From positions 248,001 through 312,000 of the forward strand of contig JAHEIX010000003.1 in assembly GCA_024639165.1 (NCBI GenBank): a DNA stretch of 64,000 bases. The letters run 5' to 3'. This DNA is from UBA7446 sp024639165 (GTDB lineage Bacteria; Bacteroidota; Bacteroidia; Flavobacteriales; Flavobacteriaceae). The notes beneath the pieces are model-generated. The model was not told the origin of the DNA. It worked only from the letters and a program-made list of their open reading frames with translations, and did not search any database. Made by a program: the position numbers and the translations under genes. Position 1 is the first letter of the stretch. Every line of letters begins with the position of its first letter. Below, one piece after another: positions 1 to 8,144 of the stretch.

Positions 1-1
1 T

Positions 2-490
2 GGTGGTATTAAATCCGCTACTGATCTACAAACGGCTTTTGATTGCGGTGCTGCACAGGTTACCTTAGGAAGTATTGCTGTTGATGCACCAGAATTGGTT
101 TTGGCATGGCTTGAAAAATTTGGGGCAGATAAGCTCATATTGGGCGCAGATGCCAAAAACAGACGCATTGCAACCCATGGATGGGAGCAAGATTCGGGTT
201 TAGACGTGATTGCATTTGTAAAAAACTATTCACAAAAGGGCTTCGAGCATGTCTTGTGTACAGATGTAGCCAAAGACGGCATGCTGGCAGGCCCATCATT
301 GGAACTATACTATGAGTTGCTTGAGAAAGTAAAAAATATTTCGTTGATTGCTTCGGGTGGAGTAAGCAGTATGGACGACTTGTATCAGCTGGAAGAATTG
401 GGTTGTACGGCAGCCATCATTGGAAAAGCAATATACGAAGGGAAGATAAGCCTGAAAGCATTGGAAAACTATCAATTAGAACAATCATAA
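2..490 (+). CDS. hisA: HisA, phosphoribosyl-ProFAR isomerase (5' end outside window)
   Basis: This is the C-terminal 162 residues of the (beta/alpha)8-barrel isomerase of histidine synthesis, which converts ProFAR to PRFAR. The frame is open from base 2, so the gene starts before the window. Visible signatures are the phosphate-binding GGIKS near the start, the GADAKN strand with the likely catalytic Asp, the second-half TDVAKDGML loop and the second phosphate loop IASGGVSS. The stop lies one base before hisF, so the two are co-transcribed. The two sequential phosphate loops distinguish HisA/HisF from other barrels, and the separate downstream HisF leaves HisA as the assignment. Very confident apart from the missing start. 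Confidence 0.96.
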   Translation, partial: GGIKSATDLQTAFDCGAAQVTLGSIAVDAPELVLAWLEKFGADKLILGADAKNRRIATHGWEQDSGLDVIAFVKNYSQKGFEHVLCTDVAKDGMLAGPSLELYYELLEKVKNISLIASGGVSSMDDLYQLEELGCTAAIIGKAIYEGKISLKALENYQLEQS

Positions 491-491
491 A

Positions 492-1244
492 ATGCTGACT
501 AAACGAATTATTCCATGTTTGGATGTTAAAGATGGACGCACTGTGAAGGGCGTTAATTTTGTTTCTTTACGCGATGCGGGAGATCCCGTAGAACTGGCAC
601 AGCGTTATGCACAGGAGGGCGCTGACGAATTGGTCTTTTTGGATATTTCAGCATCAGAGGAAAAACGTAAAACTTTGGCAAAACTGGTGCGCGATGTGGC
701 TCAGGCCATAGACATCCCCTTTACGGTGGGAGGTGGTATTAGTTCTGTTGCCGACGTAGGAATCCTGCTTGACAACGGCGCAGACAAGGTTTCCATTAAC
801 TCTGCTGCGGTTCGCCGTCCAGCGCTCATACGTGAGCTGGCACAGCGTTTTGGCACCCAATGCATCGTAGTGGCTATAGACGCCAAGCAACTTAACAACG
901 AATGGATTGTACACCTAGTAGGTGGCAAAGTGCCAACAGAAAGACGACTGTTTGAATGGGCACAAGAAGCTGTTGACAATGGGGCTGGGGAATTACTCTT
1001 TACTTCCATGGATCACGATGGTACCAAACAAGGTTTTGCAAACAAGGCCTTAAAGCAATTAAGTGAATTGGTAAGTGTTCCAATAATAGCTTCTGGTGGT
1101 GCAGGGGAGATGACCCATTTTGTTGATACCTTTGTAGAAGGAAATGCCGATGCGGCTTTGGCAGCAAGTGTATTTCATTTTAAAGAAATCGGCATACCCG
1201 AACTCAAAACATATTTAGACCAACATCAAATACCCGTACGATGA
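492..1244 (+). CDS. hisF: HisF, imidazole glycerol phosphate synthase cyclase subunit
   Basis: Full-length 250-residue barrel that uses ammonia from HisH and PRFAR to make IGP and AICAR. The N-terminus RIIPCLDVKDGRTVKG carries the catalytic Asp11. The second catalytic Asp is in the VVAIDAK strand around residue 130. Phosphate loops are GGGISS and IIASGGAGE. The ATG is one base after the hisA stop, and the last four bases overlap hisIE, which indicates translational coupling. Length and motifs are normal for the family. HisH would be expected upstream of hisA, outside the window. Confidence 0.98.
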   Translation: MLTKRIIPCLDVKDGRTVKGVNFVSLRDAGDPVELAQRYAQEGADELVFLDISASEEKRKTLAKLVRDVAQAIDIPFTVGGGISSVADVGILLDNGADKVSINSAAVRRPALIRELAQRFGTQCIVVAIDAKQLNNEWIVHLVGGKVPTERRLFEWAQEAVDNGAGELLFTSMDHDGTKQGFANKALKQLSELVSVPIIASGGAGEMTHFVDTFVEGNADAALAASVFHFKEIGIPELKTYLDQHQIPVR

Positions 1245-1837
1245 ACATAGATTTTAGCAAATACCCAGACGGACTAGTACCCGCCATAGTACAAGATGCA
1301 CAAACCAAAACGGTGCTGATGCTTGGCTACATGAACGCTGATGCTGTGGCCAAAACCGAGGCTACACAGCAAGTTACCTTCTACAGCAGGAGTAAAAACC
1401 GCTTGTGGACAAAAGGGGAGGAAAGCGGTAATATATTGAAGTTGGTTTCCATAAGCGTGGATTGTGACAAAGATGCTTTACTGGTAAAAGCTACGCCTAA
1501 AGGCCCCACTTGCCACACAGGTAGTGACAGCTGCTGGAACGAAGAAAACACCCCTCATTATGGGCTTTTATCTGAATTGGAGACCATCATTACCGACCGT
1601 AAAAACAAGCCTACTGACAAAAGTTATGTAGCCAGCTTGTTTGCCAAAGGCATCAATAAAATTGCACAAAAAGTAGGCGAGGAAGCGGTTGAAGTAGTTA
1701 TTGAAGCCAAAGACAATGACGAAAGTTTGTTTCTAAACGAAAGCGCTGACCTGGTTTTTCACCTGTTGATTTTACTACAAGCCAAAGGATACAAACTCCA
1801 AGATGTAGTAGTTTTGTTGGAGGCTAGGCAAAAATAA
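1241..1837 (+). CDS. hisI: HisIE, bifunctional PR-AMP cyclohydrolase / PR-ATP pyrophosphohydrolase
   Basis: A 198-residue fusion that performs steps two and three of histidine synthesis. Residues 1 to about 105 are the cyclohydrolase (VLMLGYMN, TFYSRSKNRLWTKGE, CDKDALL, and the zinc Cys region PTCHTGSDSCW). Residues from about 108 on are the MazG-like pyrophosphohydrolase (LFAKGINKIAQKVGEEAVEVVIEAK, with acidic metal-binding residues, and ESADLVFHLLILL). The ATG overlaps the hisF stop by four bases. It is the last gene of the histidine operon here. A 129-base gap with no clear gene follows. Confidence 0.97.
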   Translation: MNIDFSKYPDGLVPAIVQDAQTKTVLMLGYMNADAVAKTEATQQVTFYSRSKNRLWTKGEESGNILKLVSISVDCDKDALLVKATPKGPTCHTGSDSCWNEENTPHYGLLSELETIITDRKNKPTDKSYVASLFAKGINKIAQKVGEEAVEVVIEAKDNDESLFLNESADLVFHLLILLQAKGYKLQDVVVLLEARQK

Positions 1838-1966
1838 TAGGTGAATAGGTATTGATTAAATCCAATCACTATCAACACTTTTTTGTGTTTTCTTGTGTAA
1901 CAATTTTTTAAGTATTTCGTTTATAATTGATAGCTCATTTGCTCAAATTTAATTTACTTACACTTT

Positions 1967-3868
1967 ATGAAACGCATACTATTTACCCAACGTTACCTTG
2001 TTTTATTGATTTTGATAGGCTTCCTTCAGGGCTGTGCAAGTCTTGGCCTTACTTCCAAGAAAAGCAATGTCATTGAAACCTATATTGATCTGAATGCTGT
2101 GGATAACGATCAACTTGTTGTAAGCCTAGACCCTGGGCCATTTCCAGCTGGAGAAGTGACTTTTTATATGCCAAGCGTTATCCCAGGCACCTATGAGTAT
2201 ACCGACTTTGGGCGCTTTGTTTCTGACCTTAAAGCGTTTGACAAAAACAATCAACCCCTTGAATTAACAAAAGAAGGGAAAAACACATGGAAATTTCCAA
2301 ATGGAAAACAACTGGATCGCATTACTTATGTGGTGGATGATACGTTTGATAGCGAGGATGGTAGAAAAATTTACCCCATGGGAGGTACTAAAATTGAAAA
2401 AGACAAAATGTTCTTACTTAACCTGCACGGTTTTGTAGGATATTTCAAAGGGGGCAAGGAATGGTCTTATCGCGTAACCATTGACTCCCCAGCAGACTTG
2501 GTTCCGTTTTCTTCTATGGAAAGCATCAGCCACACGGCTACCCAAGACGTTTTCTTGGCACAACGCTATTTTAACATCATCGATGATCCGATTATGTACA
2601 CCCAAGACGATAGCATTTCATTTCAGCTAGAAGATATTACCGTAAACTTGGCAGTGCACTCTCCCCAAGGCGTACACAAAGCCGATGACTTCAAGGAAAC
2701 GCTAGAAAAGATGATGCAAGCTCAAAAACGCTTTTTAGGCCCTGCCAACAACACCAAGCGCTACGACATTTTATTGATGTTGATGAGCATGGAAGAGCTG
2801 CAACATTTTGGTGGTGTTCAAGGCGCTTTAGAGCACCACACATCTACTACCGTGGTCTTTTTTGAGGATATCGGAAAAGACTCGCTTAAAGAATACCTAA
2901 CCGATGTGGTATCTCATGAGTTTTTCCATACACTTACTCCCTTAAACATACACTCCGAGCAGATTCATTACTTCAACTACAACGAAGGTGTAATGTCGCA
3001 ACATCTTTGGATGTATGAGGGGACAACAGAATATTTTGCCAATCTTTTCCAAGTGCAACAAGACCTTATAGACGAAGAAAACTTCTATGGTCGCATGTCT
3101 GATAAAATCTCCAGTGCAAAAAATTACGATGATACCATGCCATTTACCGTTATGAGCACCAATATCGTTGACGAACCCTATCAGTCCAATTACCAAAATG
3201 TATACTACAAGGGTGCCTTGATTAATATGTGTTTGGACATCATCATCAGAGAAGAGAGTGGGGGAGCGCGCGGTTTACTTTCCGTGATGCAAGCCTTGGC
3301 CACAAAATACGGCGTAGACACACCCTTTGCGGACAATCAACTTTTTGATGAAATTGTTGCAATGACCTATCCAGCTGTTGGTGCCTTTATCAAAACCTAT
3401 GTCGAGGGTGAAACGCCCATTCCGTACGGCACCTTTCTAGAAAAGGTAGGGCTTGGCATTTCGTCTGTTGACGAAAAGATGCAAAGCATTATCATGTTGG
3501 ATTCTCGAACTCCTTTTATTGGAGCTGAACCCAATGAAGACGGCAGCAGAAACTTGGTTGTAAAAGGACTTAACAATCGCCTGGCGGCAATTGGCTTTGA
3601 AGCGGGCGATGTGTTGCGTGCATTTAACGGAACAGATTTACCTGAAATCTCGCAAGAAAGCATGGGCGCCCTCAATATGCTGTTTGGTACATCTTTTAGC
3701 TGGACACCAGATCAGGAGGTAAGCTTTGAAGTAGATCGTGAAGGCACCCGCATGACCTTAAGTGGAACGGTAGGGGTAGCTGTAGCAGCGGCCAAGGGCA
3801 TAGGCCTTAAGGAAGATGCCACACCTGAACAAATTGCATTGCGCAATGCTTGGTTACACAAAAAATAG
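1967..3868 (+). CDS. M61-family (glycyl aminopeptidase-like) metallopeptidase, lipoprotein
   Basis: A 633-residue secreted peptidase. The N-terminus has a lipoprotein signal peptide ending in the lipobox LQGC. An M61-type beta-rich N-terminal domain follows (VIPGTYEYTDFGRFV resembles the family's VPGSY..RDFAR). The zinc motif HEFFH is at about residues 317-321 with TPLNIHSE after it, and the third ligand is Glu351 in YEGTTEY. Residues from about 480 to 600 look like a PDZ domain (NRLAAIGFEAGDVLRAFNG). All catalytic residues are present, so it should be active in the cell envelope. It is separated from the histidine operon by 129 bases and is probably transcribed alone. The substrate is unknown. 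Confidence 0.88.
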   Translation: MKRILFTQRYLVLLILIGFLQGCASLGLTSKKSNVIETYIDLNAVDNDQLVVSLDPGPFPAGEVTFYMPSVIPGTYEYTDFGRFVSDLKAFDKNNQPLELTKEGKNTWKFPNGKQLDRITYVVDDTFDSEDGRKIYPMGGTKIEKDKMFLLNLHGFVGYFKGGKEWSYRVTIDSPADLVPFSSMESISHTATQDVFLAQRYFNIIDDPIMYTQDDSISFQLEDITVNLAVHSPQGVHKADDFKETLEKMMQAQKRFLGPANNTKRYDILLMLMSMEELQHFGGVQGALEHHTSTTVVFFEDIGKDSLKEYLTDVVSHEFFHTLTPLNIHSEQIHYFNYNEGVMSQHLWMYEGTTEYFANLFQVQQDLIDEENFYGRMSDKISSAKNYDDTMPFTVMSTNIVDEPYQSNYQNVYYKGALINMCLDIIIREESGGARGLLSVMQALATKYGVDTPFADNQLFDEIVAMTYPAVGAFIKTYVEGETPIPYGTFLEKVGLGISSVDEKMQSIIMLDSRTPFIGAEPNEDGSRNLVVKGLNNRLAAIGFEAGDVLRAFNGTDLPEISQESMGALNMLFGTSFSWTPDQEVSFEVDREGTRMTLSGTVGVAVAAAKGIGLKEDATPEQIALRNAWLHKK

Positions 3869-3896
3869 GAGGTAGGAAACAGTTAATAAAAATCGT

Positions 3897-4190
3897 TTGC
3901 AGTTAAAGAAGGAAATATTTTCGTTTTTCAAGCAGCTCAAGGAAAATAACAACCGTGAGTGGTTTGAAGCGCACAAAGCTGAATTTAAAGCCTTAGAGGG
4001 TACTGTAAAGCAATTTGGCGAGGCGCTGAAAGAAAAGCTCAACCAACATTACAGCACCAAATCTTATGAATCTACTCAAGTATATCGCCATATTCGCGAT
4101 CTTTTATTTTGGCATTACCATCGTGCTTCGTGTTATTTTAGACAGGTTATACCGCAATATTCAAAAGCGCTATGTGGCCAAAGAAAATAA
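3897..4190 (+). pseudogene. Truncated DUF2461 (TIGR02453-like) gene
   Basis: The first ~55 residues from a TTG start (FFKQLKENNNREWFEAHKAEF, then VKQFGEALKEKLNQH) match the N-terminus of DUF2461 proteins, which are normally about 220 residues long. The family's following segment (of the type FRIYRDVRFSKDKTPYK) is missing. Instead the frame continues with unrelated residues that are the out-of-frame reading of the next small gene at 4066, and stops at 4190. I read this as a 3' deletion that joined the DUF2461 start to the upstream edge of the small membrane-protein gene. The coordinates are those of the open frame; the homologous part is roughly 3897-4065. Confidence 0.72.
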
Positions 4191-4236
4191 ACGCTTAAAC
4201 AAAACAAACGCAACAAAAGAGAAAGCGCGTGTTTAA
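4066..4236 (+). CDS. Small single-pass membrane protein, DUF4834-like
   Basis: A 56-residue ORF starting MNLLKYIAIFAIFYFGITIV. The N-terminal hydrophobic segment (about residues 3-25) is followed by a basic tail (LYRNIQKRYVAKENKRLNK). This layout resembles DUF4834 proteins of Flavobacteria, which have one membrane helix and a charged C-terminus. The family name is from memory and tentative. The gene lies out of frame inside the tail of the DUF2461 remnant, and its stop overlaps the stop of the convergent gene at 4233 in a TTTAAA palindrome. Function unknown. Confidence 0.6.
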   Translation: MNLLKYIAIFAIFYFGITIVLRVILDRLYRNIQKRYVAKENKRLNKTNATKEKARV

Positions 4237-4649
4237 ACGACTTTGGAAAGGCGATCTGCAACCAACAACTGTAACTGGTCTTGCAAGCGTACAATAACTA
4301 AATTCATCATGCGCTTGTTCAGTTTGGACGAGTTTTGAATGTAAAAAGCGTATTCGGCTACGGTAAATTGTCCAATCAACATGCCCTTAACTGCGTTGCG
4401 AAACTTTTGATCCTTACAAATGGCCTTTTCGACATATTGCATGCGTTTCTCCAAGGAAAGCTCATAGAACACGCCCTTGTGCTTGTTGGCATAATTCACA
4501 AATGCTGCAATAAGTATGGGGTTTTGCAATTTTAATACAGGGCGTAAGGTGGCGTTTTGAAAACGCTCTTCCTCAGTCATAGTGTCAAAAGTTTGATGCT
4601 TTTTAATTTCTGGGCGTATACGCAGTAGATCGTTGTGCCGGTCGTTCAT
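4233..4649 (-). CDS. Conserved flavobacterial protein, often labelled 'glyoxalase'
   Basis: A 138-residue soluble protein with no signal peptide. It begins MNDRHNDLLRIRPEI, followed by MTEEERFQNATLRPVLKLQNPIL. The sequence is alpha-helical and charged, with no visible catalytic motif. Flavobacterial homologues carry an automatic 'glyoxalase' label, but I see none of the metal-ligand pattern of glyoxalase I, so that name should not be trusted. It is convergent with the small membrane protein, sharing stop-codon bases, and a 195-base intergenic region lies upstream. Function unknown. Confidence 0.7.
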   Translation of the reverse strand: MNDRHNDLLRIRPEIKKHQTFDTMTEEERFQNATLRPVLKLQNPILIAAFVNYANKHKGVFYELSLEKRMQYVEKAICKDQKFRNAVKGMLIGQFTVAEYAFYIQNSSKLNKRMMNLVIVRLQDQLQLLVADRLSKVV

Positions 4650-4816
4650 GTCAAAATTTTCTATAAATTTAAGATCAAATCAATCGCAATGCTTTCGCAT
4701 AGCTGTGTATCTTTTCAATAGGTTTTTAACAATTAGTTTTGGCAAACGGCACTTTTCTGAATAGAAATATTTAATAAATGATAATTAAACATGTAAATAA
4801 ATGTATTATATTCGTT

Positions 4817-4828
4817 TTGTAAATACAA
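4817..4828. promoter_or_regulatory. Candidate operator palindrome TTGTAAATACAA
   Basis: A 12-base inverted repeat, TTGTA-AA-TACAA, lies 16 bases before the start of the HTH protein at 4845 and just after a TATATTCG sequence that could be a -7 element. A palindrome there would fit autoregulation by the HTH protein. AT-rich DNA makes chance palindromes common, so this is tentative. Confidence 0.3.
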
Positions 4829-4844
4829 CATAAATATCTCAAAA

Positions 4845-5144
4845 ATGATACAAACCATTCTCGATTTTAAAAAATTACAACAAGAATTACCAAAAAGAAT
4901 TGCAGGCAGTAAATACAAAACAACCCATTTTATAGACGAATTGGGACTATCTACTGCAACATACTACAGGAAAGCTAGCAGCGGAAAATTCACCGCTGAT
5001 GAAATGATGAAAATAGTCGAACTCGTTGAACCAAAAGAATATTACAAATGGCAATATGAGCAAGAAATAAAAGAGGCGCAACAAGAATTTATGGACGGCA
5101 AAGGCGTGTCAAATGAAGAAGCAACGAAGATAATTAAAAAATAG
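4845..5144 (+). CDS. Small HTH protein, probable antitoxin or repressor
   Basis: A 99-residue protein. The middle (THFIDELGLSTATYYRKASSGKFTADEMMKIVELV, about residues 27-61) reads as a helix-turn-helix of the XRE-like type with a recognition helix around STATYYRK. A charged tail follows (KEYYKWQYEQEIKEAQQEF, then SNEEATKIIKK). It sits tail-to-tail with a ParE-like toxin remnant, their ends overlapping by 11 bases. Antitoxins normally sit in the same direction as their toxin, so the pairing is inferred from proximity only. A palindrome lies just upstream. It could equally be an orphan regulator. Confidence 0.6.
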   Translation: MIQTILDFKKLQQELPKRIAGSKYKTTHFIDELGLSTATYYRKASSGKFTADEMMKIVELVEPKEYYKWQYEQEIKEAQQEFMDGKGVSNEEATKIIKK

Positions 5145-5406
5145 GCGCGCGTCTATTGTCCCATAACGTCAAAATTTCAATTTGCGAGTTCACTTGATAG
5201 TGAATTGAAATCTGCTTAACAACAACGAGCGAGCGAATATCGTTGTATATTTTTTTTCCAACAGCTGAATTTTGAGCAATCAAATCAACCGAAGACAGTA
5301 ATTTATCAGAGAATTCATTTGACGAATCTTTACCAAAATTTTCTATTAAATAAATTTTAATTTCTTCATAACGCAAAAGCGAAAGTGGAGACTATACGAC
5401 GTCCAT
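5134..5406 (-). pseudogene. ParE/RelE-family toxin, interrupted by an early TAG
   Basis: The C-terminal part has the family's ending, with a strand of basic and hydrophobic residues (RSLVVVKQISIHYQV) and EILTLWDNRRAP. Read from the ATG at 5406 the frame is M-D-V-V-stop-S-P-L-S-L-L-R-Y-E-E, and ParE proteins commonly begin with a beta strand followed by SP(L/A)...L..I..YIE. The homology therefore continues upstream through the TAG at 5394-5392, which replaces a sense codon. Restart at the TTG at 5376 would give an 80-residue protein lacking the first strand. The toxin is most likely inactive. It is convergent with the HTH gene at 4845. Confidence 0.65.
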
Positions 5407-5583
5407 AATTATAGGTTTTGATGAGGCGTAAGATTTCATTATAATGCTAATTTATTCCCATTTTTAAAAAAAACAAAAGCGCAACAACATTTAGAAGGGC
5501 AGTCTTGAGGGAGCAGGATTGGACTTAAGAGTAACAAAAACTAACTTATAAACTGCTAAAAACCATACAATTAGACTGAAATA

Positions 5584-5591
5584 TATATTTG
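5584..5591 (+). promoter_or_regulatory. Candidate -7 box TATATTTG upstream of ald
   Basis: TATATTTG matches the Bacteroidetes sigma -7 consensus TAnnTTTG and lies about 80 bases before the alanine dehydrogenase start. No clear TTG -33 element is seen at the usual spacing. The rest of 5407-5661 is AT-rich and shows no gene. Confidence 0.35.
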
Positions 5592-5670
5592 ACTTATAAT
5601 TTATGTTATGTTAAATTGTATAATTCTCCTCTGTTTTATATAACTTAGTTCAACCAAATTAATGCGCCCT

Positions 5671-6774
5671 ATGATCCTAGGCATACCAAAAGAATGTAAA
5701 AATAATGAATATCGTGTTGGGCTTATGCCCAAGCATGTTGCTGCCATAGCACAAACACACAAGATTATTGTAGAGCAAGATTCCGGATTAGGCGCTGGAT
5801 TCTCAAATAAAGAGTATATAGATTCTGGGGCAATCCTTGTGTCAAGCATGCAAGAAGTCTACGCTAAGGCTAATTTTATCGTTAAAGTCAAGGAACCCTT
5901 ACCACAGGAATATGCCTTTATCAAAAAACACCATACCCTATTTACCTTTTTTCACTTTGCGGCTTCATTAACGCTTACTAAAGCCATGCTCAAATCTGAA
6001 GCTACGTGTATTGCGTATGAAACCATCGAAGACACACACGGGGCATTGCCACTTTTGATTCCTATGTCTGAAGTTGCTGGACGCCTCGCAGGACAACAGG
6101 CAGCAAAATACCTAGAAAAACCACAAGGTGGCAGCGGTATACTAATTGGAGGGGTTACAGGCGTAGCACCTGCAAAAGCACTGGTCCTTGGTGGTGGTGT
6201 TGTGGGCACCAATGCAGCAGATGTACTTGTGGGTATGGGTGCTGATGTAACCATTTGCGACATCAATGAAAATCGGCTGGCAGCACTAGCAAAGTTATTT
6301 GATGGTAAAATCGAAACCCTTTTGGCTACAAAAGAAAATATCATGGCGAAATTACCTGTTGTAGATACGGTAATTGGTGCCGTTTTGGTCAAAGGAGCAC
6401 AAGCACCCAAGCTAATAACCCGTGATATGTTGCCTTTGCTAAACTCCCGTGCCGTATTAATAGATGTTGCGGTAGATCAAGGCGGTTGTTTTGATACCAC
6501 AAAACCTACCACTCACGAAAACCCAACTTATTATGTGGACGATATACTGCACTATGCTGTAGCAAATATGCCCGGTGCAGTTCCAAGAACTTCCACCCAA
6601 GCCTTGTCAAATAAGACGTTTCCCTATATCATGAAACTCCTTAACAATCCATTAGATCAACTCCCTGAAGAAGTACGTAAAGGAGTGAATATATATAAGG
6701 GCAAGCTTACAAATCGTGAAGTAGCAGATGCGTTTAAACTTCCCTACACCAATTTGGCAACTATTCTAGGGTAA
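5671..6774 (+). CDS. ald: Alanine dehydrogenase
   Basis: NAD-dependent interconversion of L-alanine with pyruvate plus ammonium. The open frame begins at 5662, but the ATG at 5671 gives MILGIPKECKNNEYRVGL, which matches the usual N-terminus, so I prefer it (367 residues). Expected features are present: the substrate Arg near residue 15, Lys in VKVKEPLP, His in FTFFHFAAS, the Rossmann motif LGGGVVGTNAADV and the catalytic Asp in DVAVDQGG. The C-terminus ends in a helical segment typical of flavobacterial Ald. It is followed after 16 bases by the oxygenase gene and may share its transcript. Confident. Confidence 0.93.
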   Translation: MILGIPKECKNNEYRVGLMPKHVAAIAQTHKIIVEQDSGLGAGFSNKEYIDSGAILVSSMQEVYAKANFIVKVKEPLPQEYAFIKKHHTLFTFFHFAASLTLTKAMLKSEATCIAYETIEDTHGALPLLIPMSEVAGRLAGQQAAKYLEKPQGGSGILIGGVTGVAPAKALVLGGGVVGTNAADVLVGMGADVTICDINENRLAALAKLFDGKIETLLATKENIMAKLPVVDTVIGAVLVKGAQAPKLITRDMLPLLNSRAVLIDVAVDQGGCFDTTKPTTHENPTYYVDDILHYAVANMPGAVPRTSTQALSNKTFPYIMKLLNNPLDQLPEEVRKGVNIYKGKLTNREVADAFKLPYTNLATILG

Positions 6775-6790
6775 TCCCTATTTTCGTACT

Positions 6791-7741
6791 ATGAATAGTA
6801 TTCCATCATTAAACTTACAAGAATTTGTAGCGGGCGATTTAGCACAACAGCAGCAATTTATACTAGACTTGGGTAACGCCTTCGAGGAAATAGGTTTTGT
6901 TGCCATTTCAGGTCATTACCTAGACACAGCACTTATCGATGAACTCTATGCACAAGTCAAGGCTTTTTTTGATTTGCCAGAAGACGTTAAAAAGAAATAT
7001 GAACTTAAAGGCTTAGGCGGACAACGGGGCTATACCTCTTTTGGCAAAGAACACGCCAAGGGTAAAAAAGAGGGAGATTTAAAAGAATTTTGGCATTTCG
7101 GACAATATGCTGAAGTACCAGAAATTTTAAAACCGCACTACCCACCAAATGTCATGGTGGAAGAATTGCCCGCTTTTAATGAAGTAGGCGAAAAAGTGTT
7201 TAAGGCACTGGAGCAAACAGCCATGGCGCTATTGCGTGCCATATCCTTGCATTTGGGTCTTGAACAGCATTATTTTGATGCTTTTGTTGCTACGGGAAAT
7301 AGCATCCTTCGTCCTATACACTACCCCCCTATTCAACAGTCGCCAAAAAACGCAGAGCGTGCCGCCGCCCATGGCGATATAAACCTGATTACGCTGCTTA
7401 TGGGTGCACATGGTAGAGGGCTGCAAGTGCTAAGCCGTAAAGGCGACTGGATAGATGCTATTGCTGGAGAAAATGAATTGATGGTCAATGTAGGTGATAT
7501 GCTTTCTCGACACACCAACAACGTGTTGAAGTCAACAATTCACCGTGTAGCAAACCCTCCCAAAGAAATGTGGGGTAGTTCGCGCTACTCCATTCCCTTT
7601 TTTATGCACCCCATTGCTACCATGCCCCTAAACGTATTGCCCCATTGCATAAACGATCAGCAACCCAAACAATATGATGATATAACCGCTGGCGACTTTC
7701 TCACAGAGCGACTCATAGACCTTGGATTACTCAAAGCATAA
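6791..7741 (+). CDS. 2-oxoglutarate/Fe(II)-dependent dioxygenase, isopenicillin N synthase family
   Basis: A 316-residue non-haem iron oxygenase. The N-terminal DIOX_N domain (FEEIGFVAISGHYLD) precedes a jelly-roll with the iron ligands HGD (in AAAHGDINLITLL) and a distal His (in KSTIHRVANP), plus an Arg-x-Ser-type cosubstrate site in SRYSIPFFMHP. All catalytic residues are present. Proteins of this type are widespread in Flavobacteria and the substrate is unknown. It follows ald by 16 bases, and its stop overlaps the ATG of the next gene by one base, suggesting an ald-oxygenase-SUI1 transcript. Confidence 0.88.
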   Translation: MNSIPSLNLQEFVAGDLAQQQQFILDLGNAFEEIGFVAISGHYLDTALIDELYAQVKAFFDLPEDVKKKYELKGLGGQRGYTSFGKEHAKGKKEGDLKEFWHFGQYAEVPEILKPHYPPNVMVEELPAFNEVGEKVFKALEQTAMALLRAISLHLGLEQHYFDAFVATGNSILRPIHYPPIQQSPKNAERAAAHGDINLITLLMGAHGRGLQVLSRKGDWIDAIAGENELMVNVGDMLSRHTNNVLKSTIHRVANPPKEMWGSSRYSIPFFMHPIATMPLNVLPHCINDQQPKQYDDITAGDFLTERLIDLGLLKA

Positions 7742-8076
7742 TGGCCAAACTCAACAATTTATCAGATTTAAAAAAACTGTTCCCAGAAGCAGAAGGCACC
7801 TATACCCCACCGAACGAAGAAAAGGGCGGGTTACCTAAACAGTATTTAGAAGCCCATTTTAGCAACAAAGGGCGTGGTGGAAAAACAGTTACCATTATCA
7901 AAGGGTTTACAGGTACTCCAGAAGCCCTTAAATCACTAGCTAAAGCACTCAAGCAACACTGTGGCGTAGGCGGAAGCATTAAAAATCAAGACATCATCAT
8001 TCAAGGGAATATGCGAGACAAAATCATGACATTCCTCCAAAACGAAGGCCATCAAGTAAAACGTGTAGGAGGTTAG
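7741..8076 (+). CDS. SUI1/YciH-family translation factor-like protein
   Basis: A 111-residue protein related to eIF1 and bacterial YciH. The SUI1 fold occupies about residues 45-108, with GRGGKTVTIIKGFTG and the C-terminal CGVGGSIKNQDIIIQGN, which is the family's hallmark. The ATG overlaps the stop of the oxygenase by one base (TAATGG), so it is probably co-translated. The bacterial role is not well defined; a part in start-codon selection or translation quality is assumed from the eukaryotic relative. Length and motif are normal. Confidence 0.92.
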   Translation: MAKLNNLSDLKKLFPEAEGTYTPPNEEKGGLPKQYLEAHFSNKGRGGKTVTIIKGFTGTPEALKSLAKALKQHCGVGGSIKNQDIIIQGNMRDKIMTFLQNEGHQVKRVGG

Positions 8077-8092
8077 GCTGGGCTTATTGCTC

Positions 8093-8100
8093 TAATTTTG
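8093..8100 (+). promoter_or_regulatory. Candidate -7 box TAATTTTG
   Basis: TAATTTTG fits TAnnTTTG and is placed 45 bases before the spondin-domain lipoprotein start at 8145. A convincing -33 TTG is not seen. Confidence 0.35.
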
Positions 8101-8144
8101 GTACGAAAATTGTTGTTCTATTTCCAAACCTAAATCCTCAAATT

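Noticed and set aside
1838..1966. Terminator between hisIE and the M61 gene
   Set aside because: TTGAT and ATCAA can pair before a T-rich stretch, but the stem is only five bases and is not convincing.
4233..4649. A glyoxalase
   Set aside because: No metal-ligand pattern of the family is visible; the name is an inherited database label.
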